Below, in pieces: positions 1 through 5,256 of a DNA stretch of 5,349 bases. The position numbers and the translations under genes are program-made. The stretch lies in NCBI GenBank assembly GCA_027056825.1, contig JALUJS010000101.1, forward strand, positions 1 to 5,349. Direction: 5' to 3'. The notes under the pieces were generated by a model, which was not told where the DNA came from, did not search any database, and saw nothing but the letters and a program-made list of their open reading frames with translations. Numbering within the stretch: the stretch's first letter is position 1; the number at the start of each line of letters is the position of its first letter. The DNA comes from Candidatus Krumholzibacteriia bacterium. GTDB taxonomy: Bacteria; Krumholzibacteriota; Krumholzibacteriia; LZORAL124-64-63.

Positions 1-42
1 GGCTGCCGCAAGGACGGCCGCCCAGGCAGGAAAGGCCAATGA
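1..42 (+). other. possible 3' end of an upstream gene
   Basis: All three forward frames are open from the window edge to the first start codon. Frame 1 ends at a TGA (40-42) that overlaps the regulator's ATG (39-41) in an ATGA arrangement, a common sign of translational coupling. Frame 2 ends at a TAA at 50-52. Frame 3 is in frame with the regulator and has no stop. Sensor kinase genes often precede this type of regulator, so a kinase end is plausible, but 13 codons are too few to identify anything and open frames are expected by chance in GC-rich DNA. Confidence 0.25.
28..35 (+). promoter_or_regulatory. ribosome binding site of the response regulator
   Basis: The purine run AGGAAAGG ends 3 bases before the ATG at 39 and 6 bases before a second ATG at 42. 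It supports initiation at this pair of ATGs, although the reading frame itself stays open upstream to the window edge. The spacing fits the second ATG slightly better, so the protein may begin one residue later. Confidence 0.55.
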
Positions 43-1412
43 TGGAGCGTAAGCCAAGCATTCTGATCGCCGACGACGAGAGCACGATGCGCGACTTCCT
101 GGAGGCGTCCCTCAGTGGACAGTTCCAGGTCACCACCGTGCCCAGCGCCGAGGAGGCCCTGGCAAGGCTGCGGGCCGAGAAGTACGACTTCCTGCTCAGC
201 GACATCCAGATGCCCGGCCTGGGCGGGATGGGCCTGTTGGAGAGGGTCATGGGCGATCATGGGGAAAAACCCCTGATCATCATGATGACGGCCTTCGGCA
301 GCATCGAACAGGCCGTGGAAGCCACCCGCAAGGGGGCCTTCGATTACCTGACCAAGCCTTTCGGCCTCGATCAGCTCAACCACGTCATCGGCCAGGCTGC
401 CTCCTTCGCCCGCCTGCGCCAGGAGAACCGCACCCTGCGGCGCAACGTGGCGGTGCGCAACGATCAGCGCGGCCTGCTGGGCAACAACGTGGAGATGGTC
501 AAACTGCGCGAGAAGATCGCCATGATCGCCGGTTCGCGCGGCACGGTCCTCTTGCAGGGCGAGAGCGGAACGGGCAAGGAAGTGGTGGCCCGCGCCATCC
601 ACGAATCGGGCCCGCGCGCCCAGGGTCCGTTCATCCGGCTCAACTGCGCGGCCATTCCCGAGACCCTGCTGGAGGCCGAGCTGTTCGGCCACGAGCGCGG
701 CGCCTTTACGGGCGCGGTCCAGGCCCGCAAGGGCAAGTTCGAACTGGCCGACGGCGGCACCCTGTTGCTGGACGAGATCAGCGAGATGCCCTACGCCATG
801 CAGGCCAAGCTGCTGCGGGTGCTCCAGGAGCGCGAGTTCACGCGGCTGGGCTCGAAGGACGCCACCTCGGCCGACGTGCGCATCATCGCCACAACCAACC
901 GCAATCTCAAGCAGGAGATCCGGGCCCGCAACTTCCGCGAGGACCTCTACTTCAGGCTGAACGTGATCCCCATCCACATCGTGCCGCTGCGCAGGCGCAA
1001 GGACGACATCCCGCTGCTGGCCAACCATTTCTGTCAGGTCTTCTGCGCCGAGAACGGCAAGCCGGTCATGACCATCACCGAGAAGGCCATGAAGACCATG
1101 CTGGCCATGGATTGGCCGGGCAATGTCCGCCAGCTCCAGAACGTCATCGAGCGGGCGGTCATCCTGACCGGCGGGGACGTGCTGGACGAGCATGCCCTGG
1201 GGCTGGCCGACGAGATCGACGACACCACCGAGCCGACGGTCCTCGGGGGGGATATGACCCTCAAGGACATGGAACAGAAACTGATCCTGGGCAAGCTCAA
1301 GCGGACCCACGGCAACCGGACCCGCGCCGCCCAGGAACTGGGCATCAGCGTGCGCACCCTGCGCAACAAGCTGAATCTCTACACCAGTATGGGTGTGGAG
1401 ATTCCGGAGTAG
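39..1412 (+). CDS. flagellar sigma-54-dependent response regulator (NtrC family, FlrC/FleR/FlbD type)
   Basis: A two-component activator that remodels sigma-54 RNA polymerase at promoters, here most likely those of flagellar genes. The receiver (about residues 7-120) has the acidic pair D12/D13, the expected phosphorylation site D55 in SDIQMPG, T84 and K106. The AAA+ domain (about 147-380) has Walker A GESGTGKE at 174-181, the sigma-54-contacting loop GAFTGA at 221-226, Walker B TLLLDEI at 241-247, the arginine-rich FREDLYFRLNV at 299-309 and WPGNVRQLQN at 359-368. The Fis-type helix-turn-helix (about 407-447) ends in SVRTLRNKL, a form typical of flagellar members of the family. All key residues are present, so it should be an active ATPase. 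The 457-residue length is normal. The flagellar role is inferred from this C-terminus and from flgB starting 3 bases downstream. Its partner kinase is not in the window. The symbol is left blank because flrC, fleR and flbD cannot be told apart here. Confidence 0.93.
   Translation: MMERKPSILIADDESTMRDFLEASLSGQFQVTTVPSAEEALARLRAEKYDFLLSDIQMPGLGGMGLLERVMGDHGEKPLIIMMTAFGSIEQAVEATRKGAFDYLTKPFGLDQLNHVIGQAASFARLRQENRTLRRNVAVRNDQRGLLGNNVEMVKLREKIAMIAGSRGTVLLQGESGTGKEVVARAIHESGPRAQGPFIRLNCAAIPETLLEAELFGHERGAFTGAVQARKGKFELADGGTLLLDEISEMPYAMQAKLLRVLQEREFTRLGSKDATSADVRIIATTNRNLKQEIRARNFREDLYFRLNVIPIHIVPLRRRKDDIPLLANHFCQVFCAENGKPVMTITEKAMKTMLAMDWPGNVRQLQNVIERAVILTGGDVLDEHALGLADEIDDTTEPTVLGGDMTLKDMEQKLILGKLKRTHGNRTRAAQELGISVRTLRNKLNLYTSMGVEIPE
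255..278 (+). other. hairpin-capable inverted repeat inside the regulator gene
   Basis: The left arm GATCA (255-259), one unpaired T, and GGGG (261-264) face the right arm CCCC (270-273) and TGATC (274-278) across a loop of five A. This gives a 9-bp stem with a single bulge. It lies in the receiver-coding part (residues 73-80, just before the T84 strand). There is no U-tract after it, so it is not an intrinsic terminator. It may be a chance result of the codons used. Confidence 0.3.
1406..1409 (+). promoter_or_regulatory. ribosome binding site of flgB
   Basis: GGAG lies in the last sense codons of the regulator, 6 bases before the flgB ATG at 1416. The regulator's stop codon falls between this site and the start. 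Ribosomes ending the regulator would therefore clear and refill this site, which suggests translational coupling. Confidence 0.7.
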
Positions 1413-1415
1413 GCC

Positions 1416-1826
1416 ATGATCCGGAACGATCTTTTCAGCCAGGCCCATCTGTCGGCCCTCAAGAAAGCGGTGGACGTCTATGCCCGGCGGCACACCGTCA
1501 CCGCGCGGAACATCGCCAACGTCCAGACTCCCGGGTACCGGGCGGAGAAGGTCAAGTTCGAGGAGCTGCTTGACCGTAACAGCATGTCCATCACCGGGAC
1601 GACCACCGACCCGCGCCACATCCCCATCGGGGTGCGCGATCCCATGGACGTCACCGAAGAGGTCGTGGAGGCCAACGAGGGCTTCGACAACGGAATCAAC
1701 GACGTGGACATCGACAACGAGATGACGAACCTGGCGACCACGGACTTGAGCTACCGCATGGCCACACGCCTGTTGAGCATGCGTTACAACATGCTCAGCA
1801 GCGCCATCAAGGGCCGCATCGTCTAG
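1416..1826 (+). CDS. flgB: flagellar basal-body rod protein FlgB
   Basis: A proximal rod subunit, exported by the flagellar type III system and assembled in the periplasm next to FliE and FlgC. At 136 residues it matches the family length (about 138 in enterics). The N-terminal rod signature is at 30-42 (ARNIANVQTPGYR). A mid-region TDPRHI at 64-69 is usual for FlgB. The C-terminal helix from about 93 (NGINDVDIDNEM...) through LSYRMATRLLSMRYNMLSSAIKG is the family's closing segment. There is no cleavable signal peptide, as expected for a type III export substrate. The gene starts 3 bases after the regulator stop and ends with two in-frame stops in a row (TAG TGA). Identification is firm. Confidence 0.96.
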   Translation: MIRNDLFSQAHLSALKKAVDVYARRHTVTARNIANVQTPGYRAEKVKFEELLDRNSMSITGTTTDPRHIPIGVRDPMDVTEEVVEANEGFDNGINDVDIDNEMTNLATTDLSYRMATRLLSMRYNMLSSAIKGRIV

Positions 1827-1828
1827 TG

Positions 1829-1835
1829 AAGGAGG
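1829..1835 (+). promoter_or_regulatory. strong ribosome binding site of flgC
   Basis: AAGGAGG, a near-perfect match to the anti-Shine-Dalgarno sequence, sits 6 bases before the flgC ATG at 1842. It is the strongest such site in the window and overlaps the second of the two tandem stops that close flgB. Confidence 0.85.
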
Positions 1836-1841
1836 AAGGCC

Positions 1842-2351
1842 ATGAGTGACGGGATGTTTTCAGCCATCAGGATCAGCGCCTCGGGCCTGCGCGGCCAGCG
1901 CACCAAGATGGACGTCGTGGCCCGCAACCTGGCCAACGCCGAGACCACGCGCACGGCGGACGGAACCCCGTATCGCCGGCAGCGCGCCATCTTCAAACAG
2001 GTGCTGGGGGAGCGGGTCCGTCGTCACCAGGCGAACCTGGGCCGCAACCCGGCGGAATTCATGGTTCGGACCGACCCGCGGCACCTGGCTCCGCCTCGTT
2101 TCATGCCCGGGGCCGAGGGTGGCGAGGAAGGGCTAGTCAGCAGCGTCGACGTGGCGCCGGATGCCTCGGAGTTCCGGGTCGTCTACGATCCGGGCCACCC
2201 GGACGCCGACGCCGAGGGCTACGTCCTGATGCCCAACGTCAACCCCATCACCGAGATGGTGGACATGATCACCGCCAGCCGCGCCTACGAGGCAAACGTG
2301 AGCGCGGTGCAGGCCGCCAAGGACATGTTCAACGACGCCCTGAAGATCTGA
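1842..2351 (+). CDS. flgC: flagellar basal-body rod protein FlgC (enlarged)
   Basis: A proximal rod subunit that stacks with FlgB in the periplasmic drive shaft. The N-terminal rod helix (about 5-35, ISASGLRGQR then ARNLANAETTRT) and PYRRQ at 43-47 are typical of FlgC. So is the C-terminal half: VYDPGHPDADAEGYV at 114-128, MPNVNPITEMVDMITASRAY at 130-149, and the closing helix to DALKI. The protein is 169 residues against 134 in E. coli. The extra length lies at about 57-103, between the two terminal helices, and contains TDPRHL (77-82), resembling the TDPRHI of neighbouring FlgB. There is no signal peptide, as expected for a type III export substrate. flgC follows flgB by 15 bases with a strong ribosome binding site. 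The identity is firm; the role of the insert is unknown. Confidence 0.95.
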   Translation: MSDGMFSAIRISASGLRGQRTKMDVVARNLANAETTRTADGTPYRRQRAIFKQVLGERVRRHQANLGRNPAEFMVRTDPRHLAPPRFMPGAEGGEEGLVSSVDVAPDASEFRVVYDPGHPDADAEGYVLMPNVNPITEMVDMITASRAYEANVSAVQAAKDMFNDALKI

Positions 2352-2389
2352 TGAAACCCCAGGCCAGCGGCGCGGGAGTGGATGAATGA
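2351..2389 (+). CDS. possible 12-codon micro-ORF bridging flgC and fliE
   Basis: An ATG at 2351 shares bases with the flgC stop (TGATG, 2349-2353). It opens a frame of 12 codons (MKPQASGAGVDE) whose TGA at 2387-2389 overlaps the fliE ATG at 2386 (ATGA). The whole 34-base gap between flgC and fliE is thus covered by one tiny frame touching both genes. There is no strong ribosome binding site of its own, so it would depend on ribosomes re-initiating after flgC. It could serve coupling rather than make a useful peptide. It may also be chance. Confidence 0.2.
   Translation: MKPQASGAGVDE
2374..2378 (+). promoter_or_regulatory. ribosome binding site of fliE
   Basis: GGGAG lies 7 bases before the ATG at 2386. 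An in-frame TGA at 2383-2385 directly precedes this ATG, so no longer in-frame start is possible and the fliE start is fixed. Confidence 0.7.
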
Positions 2390-2685
2390 GTATCGGCAGT
2401 GTGAAATCCCTTGGCAGTCTGGACCCCCGTGCCATCTACGGGACCGGTGTCCAGGAACAGACCAAACCGGGCTTCGCCGACAAGCTGCAGCAGGCCATCG
2501 ACCAGATTGACGGCCTGCAGAAGCGCAGGGACGCCATGGTCGAGGATATGGTGGCCGGCGGACCCACCGAGGTGCACGACGTCATGATTGCGGCACGGGA
2601 ATCGCAATTGGCGTTCGAATTGATGCTGGAGACGCGGAACAAGCTCCTGGAAGCCTACCAGGAAGTCATGCGCATGCAGGTCTGA
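2386..2685 (+). CDS. fliE: flagellar hook-basal body protein FliE
   Basis: The adaptor that joins the FliF MS ring to the FlgB/FlgC rod, and an early substrate of the flagellar type III exporter. The 99 residues match the family (about 100). FADKLQQAIDQIDGLQ (30-45) is the central helix. The C-terminal block is highly characteristic: EVHDVMIAARESQLAFELM (62-80), then RNKLLEAYQEVMRMQV (84-99), ending in the MRMQV typical of the family. The N-terminal 25 residues are weakly conserved, as usual. It lies 34 bases after flgC and 32 before fliF. The codons around residues 66-79 are less GC-rich than the rest and contain a sigma-54-like motif. Identification is firm. Confidence 0.95.
   Translation: MSIGSVKSLGSLDPRAIYGTGVQEQTKPGFADKLQQAIDQIDGLQKRRDAMVEDMVAGGPTEVHDVMIAARESQLAFELMLETRNKLLEAYQEVMRMQV
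2591..2606 (+). promoter_or_regulatory. candidate intragenic sigma-54 promoter upstream of fliF
   Basis: CGGCACGGGAATCGCA compared with the sigma-54 consensus TGGCAC-N5-TTGCA/T matches 9 of the 11 defined positions, keeps both key dinucleotides (GG at -24, GC at -12), and has the correct spacing. It points toward fliF, whose GTG is about 110 bases downstream. A transcript would start near 2616-2618. It lies inside fliE, at codons for a conserved segment (AARESQ), so the protein sequence explains part of the match. By rough reckoning about one such match is expected by chance across both strands of the window. Low confidence. Confidence 0.22.
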
Positions 2686-2706
2686 GCGACCGGCTTCATC
2701 GTAACC

Positions 2707-2711
2707 AGAGG
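2707..2711 (+). promoter_or_regulatory. ribosome binding site of fliF, supporting a GTG start
   Basis: AGAGG lies 6 bases before the GTG at 2718. An in-frame TAA at 2712-2714 rules out any earlier start. The next in-frame ATG (2760) would leave the protein starting only a few residues before the first membrane segment, and no comparable site is placed for it. GTG is therefore the best start. Confidence 0.65.
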
Positions 2712-2717
2712 TAAGGC

Positions 2718-4253
2718 GTGAACGGATTCAAGCAGACACTGGAGGACCTGGGCTCCCGGATGGGGCGCCTGTCCTTCAGCCAGAAGGTGATCCTCGGGGC
2801 GGTCGGCGCGGCCAGCGCCATCTGCCTGGTGGTATTCACTCTCTGGCTCCAGAAGGACGACATGGCGGTCCTGTTCACCAACCTGACGCCGGAGGACGCG
2901 GCGGTCGCGCTGCAGGAGTTGGCCAAGCAGGACGTGCCGACGGACCTGAAGAACGGCGGCACCACCATCATGGTGCCCAGCGGCATGAAGGACCGCCTGC
3001 GCCTGGATCTCGCGTCCAAGGGGGTGCCCTCTTCGGGGACCGTCGGGTTCGAGATCTTCGACGGCAACCAGTACGGCATGACCGAGTTCCTGCAGAACGT
3101 GAACTTCAAACGCGCCCTCGAGGGGGAACTGACCCGGACCGTGGAATCACTGGACGGGATCCAGACCGCCCGGGTCCACCTGGTCCTGCCCAAGCCCTCG
3201 ATCTTCAAGAAGAACGCGGCCGAACCCACCGCGAGCGTGATGCTGAAACTCAGGGGCCGCGGAGTCCTCGGCGCGCAGCAGATCACCGGCATCCAGAACC
3301 TGGTGGCCAGTGCGGTGGAGGATCTGAAAGCCGACAACGTGACCGTGCTCGACCAGGCCGGCCAGGTCCTGTCCAGCGCGGCCCGGGACGACGACATCGG
3401 TCGCAGCGAAACCCAGCTGGCCCTGCGCAAGGAGGTGGAGGACCACCTCGCGGACAAGGCCTCCAGCATGCTGGACAAGGTTCTGGGGCCAGGCAAGTCC
3501 ATCGTGAAGGTCAACGCAACCTTGAACTTCGAAAAGATCGAGCGCCAGAGGGAGATCTACGATCCGGCCGCCACCGTGGTGCGCAGCGAGGTCCGGAACG
3601 AGAGCAATGTCGCCTCCACCGGGGAGACCACGGAAACCAGCACCACGAACTACGAGATCAACAAGACGGTGGAGCATGTGGTGTCCAGGACCGGCGGCAT
3701 CGAAAGCCTTTCGGTGGCCGTCTTCGTGGATGGCCATTACGAAGCGGATCCGGAGGGAGGGGACCCCGTCTACACCCCCCTGAGCGACGAGGAATTGGCC
3801 CAGCTCCAGCGCGTGGTCGAGCGGGCCGTGGGCGTCAATCGTACCCGCGGCGACCAGGTCGAGGTTGTCAACATGCGCTTCCAGGCCCCGCAGGCCCTGC
3901 CGGAAACCGGGCCTTCCCCCCTGGACATGGTGGGCTTGGTGACCCGGTACGGGGGCAAGATCGTTCTGCTGGTCATGCTGGCGGTCATGGCTCTGGTCCT
4001 GCGCCGGAACATCGCCGCCCTGCTGGCCGGACAGCCCGTGGCGGCCACGGCTTCCGGGCGCGGAGGGACTCGGGCCGCCACCACGCAGGAGGAGGAAGAG
4101 CACTTCGAGGGCATTCCGGAATTGAACGACCAGATGGTTTCGGACATCCAGGACTTCGCCGCGGAAAACCCCGACCGGGTGGCCGAAGTCATCCAGTCCT
4201 GGATCCACGGCATCGACCCGGGCGAGGTGGCCCGGCAGGCGGCGGGAGATTGA
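2718..4253 (+). CDS. fliF: flagellar MS-ring protein FliF
   Basis: Forms the inner-membrane MS ring on which the rotor, export gate and rod are built. A short cytoplasmic N-terminus precedes membrane segment 1 (about 24-44). The periplasmic part opens with MAVLFTNLTPEDAA (49-62), the YscJ-like ring-building motif. MTEFLQNVNFKRALEGELTR (121-140) and ARVHLVLPKPSIF (151-163) are FliF hallmarks. A third ring-building region runs from about 230 to 388. Membrane segment 2 is at about 413-428. The cytoplasmic tail has an acidic stretch (457-464) and a helical end (about 468-507) expected to bind FliG. At 511 residues it is shorter than Salmonella FliF (560); much of the difference is in the loop at about 285-312. 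That loop has a Ser/Thr/Glu/Asn-rich stretch but no GVPGALSN-like segment. The start is GTG. fliG follows after one base, which suits the FliF-FliG contact. Confidence 0.96.
   Translation: MNGFKQTLEDLGSRMGRLSFSQKVILGAVGAASAICLVVFTLWLQKDDMAVLFTNLTPEDAAVALQELAKQDVPTDLKNGGTTIMVPSGMKDRLRLDLASKGVPSSGTVGFEIFDGNQYGMTEFLQNVNFKRALEGELTRTVESLDGIQTARVHLVLPKPSIFKKNAAEPTASVMLKLRGRGVLGAQQITGIQNLVASAVEDLKADNVTVLDQAGQVLSSAARDDDIGRSETQLALRKEVEDHLADKASSMLDKVLGPGKSIVKVNATLNFEKIERQREIYDPAATVVRSEVRNESNVASTGETTETSTTNYEINKTVEHVVSRTGGIESLSVAVFVDGHYEADPEGGDPVYTPLSDEELAQLQRVVERAVGVNRTRGDQVEVVNMRFQAPQALPETGPSPLDMVGLVTRYGGKIVLLVMLAVMALVLRRNIAALLAGQPVAATASGRGGTRAATTQEEEEHFEGIPELNDQMVSDIQDFAAENPDRVAEVIQSWIHGIDPGEVARQAAGD
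4244..4248 (+). promoter_or_regulatory. ribosome binding site of fliG
   Basis: GGGAG lies in the last codons of fliF, 6 bases before the fliG ATG at 4255. The fliF stop (4251-4253) falls between the site and the start, leaving a one-base gap. The layout favours coupled translation of two partner proteins made in similar numbers. Confidence 0.75.
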
Positions 4254-4254
4254 G

Positions 4255-5256
4255 ATGAACCCTGAATTCCTGCGCAAGGCCGCCGTTTTCCTCATGGCCC
4301 TGGGACCCGATGTGGCCGGCAAGGTCATGGCCAAGCTGCCCCAGAACATCGTGGAGGAGCTGACCCACGAGATCGCGGGTATCGGCCATGTGACCTACCG
4401 TGAGAAGAAGGCTGTCCTGGCGGATTTCATCTCCCTCAGCAGCAAGATCAGCGGCATCGCCTTCGGGGGCGAGGAAACCGCCAAGCAGATCCTCGAAGCC
4501 GGCTTCGGCACCCACGCGGCGACGTCCCTGCTCAGCCGGGTGACCAGCTACAGCGAGATCAAGAGCTTCGAGCACCTGAAGAACGTGGACTCCCTGACCA
4601 TCGCCAACTACCTCAAGAACGAGCATCCCCAGACCATCGCCGTGGTGCTGGCCCACATGGACCCGCGCAACAGCGGTCCCATCCTGGCCCTGCTGCCGGC
4701 GGAGCTTCAGGGTGACGTGGCCCACCGCATGGCCGTCCTCGAGGCCCCGAATCCGGAAACGCTGGAAGCGGTGGAAAAGGTGCTGGCCGGCCAGCTCCAG
4801 GGCGAAATCAGTGCCCGCGACACCAAGTACGGCGGCAAGAAGCAGGTGGCCGAGATCCTCAACGAGATCGAGCGGGAGGTGTGGCAGGAAATCCTGGACG
4901 AGATGCGCGAGATCGACGACGAGGTGGCCAACGAGGTCAACAACCTGATGTTCATCTTCGAGGATATCGTGACGCTCAGCGACGCGGCCATCCAGGAGAT
5001 CCTCAAGGAGATCGACGGCAAGGAGCTGACCCTGGCCCTCAAGGGCGCCACCGACGAAATCAAGAACCGCATTTTCGGAAATATGTCCAAACGCGCCGCC
5101 GAGGGCATCGCCGAGGACATGGAATACATGGGCCCGGTGCGGCTGTCGGAGGTCGAGGAAGCCCAGCAACGGATCGTGGAAGTCATCCGCAGCCTCGAAG
5201 AGGCCGGCACCATCACCATCGGAAAGGGCGGCAAGGATGCAGAAATGGTCTCCTGA
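4255..5256 (+). CDS. fliG: flagellar motor switch protein FliG
   Basis: The rotor protein that binds the FliF tail, FliM, and the MotA-type stator, generating torque and switching direction. Length 333 is normal (331 in enterics). The N-terminal domain (about 1-95), with KAAVFLMALGPDVAGKVMAKL at its start, is the FliF-binding part. The middle domain carries EHPQTIA at 123-129 and R158, the EHPQ-R surface that binds FliM, followed by the GG hinge at 193-194. The C-terminal domain has MFIF at 232-235 (usually MFVF) and the torque helix. Charged residues aligning with those known to matter in E. coli are kept: K263 in ALKGA, R280 in MSKRAAE, E287/D288, and R296 in GPVRL. The product should therefore be functional. 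The last 20 bases overlap the next gene. Identification is firm. Confidence 0.97.
   Translation: MNPEFLRKAAVFLMALGPDVAGKVMAKLPQNIVEELTHEIAGIGHVTYREKKAVLADFISLSSKISGIAFGGEETAKQILEAGFGTHAATSLLSRVTSYSEIKSFEHLKNVDSLTIANYLKNEHPQTIAVVLAHMDPRNSGPILALLPAELQGDVAHRMAVLEAPNPETLEAVEKVLAGQLQGEISARDTKYGGKKQVAEILNEIEREVWQEILDEMREIDDEVANEVNNLMFIFEDIVTLSDAAIQEILKEIDGKELTLALKGATDEIKNRIFGNMSKRAAEGIAEDMEYMGPVRLSEVEEAQQRIVEVIRSLEEAGTITIGKGGKDAEMVS
5221..5236 (+). promoter_or_regulatory. ribosome binding region of the putative fliH
   Basis: Two purine runs lie in the end of fliG: GGAAAGGG (5221-5228), 8 bases before the ATG at 5237, and AAGG (5233-5236), directly next to it. The first has usable spacing; the second is too close to act as a Shine-Dalgarno site. 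Confidence 0.4.

Noticed and set aside
755..768. CGGCAC-N4-TTGC, a sigma-54-like motif within the regulator gene
   Set aside because: The spacer is one base too short between the GG and GC elements, and the bases encode the conserved GGTLLLDE Walker B segment, which explains them.
1112..1573. A 153-codon plus-strand frame crossing the regulator-flgB junction
   Set aside because: It is out of frame with both genes, both of which have clear conserved motifs across this stretch. The translation is Arg, Pro and Gly rich, as expected of a shadow frame.
2079..2094. CGGCAC followed by a GC in flgC, resembling a sigma-54 site
   Set aside because: The spacing between GG and GC is off by one base, no TT precedes the GC, and the bases encode the RHLAPP stretch.
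2609..2624. TGGCGT-N5-TTGA, a second sigma-54-like motif in fliE
   Set aside because: The essential GC at -12 is GA here. It overlaps the end of the better candidate at 2591-2606.
2683..2721. Continuing the fliE frame past its stop gives 11 codons ending in a TGA that overlaps the fliF GTG
   Set aside because: It looks like a remnant of an overlapping arrangement, but FliE already ends at the family's usual MRMQV, so the present stop is the normal one and the frame match is probably chance.
3147..4349. A 400-codon open frame on the minus strand opposite fliF and the start of fliG
   Set aside because: It lies opposite a firmly identified gene. GC-rich codon use with G/C third positions makes long antisense frames common. 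Its translation is low in complexity (His, Gly, Asp, Val, Leu rich) and shows no family motif.
4189..5169. A 326-codon open frame on the minus strand opposite fliG
   Set aside because: Same explanation: it mirrors fliG in a complementary frame, is dominated by Leu, Val, His, Gly and Asp, and has no convincing start context.
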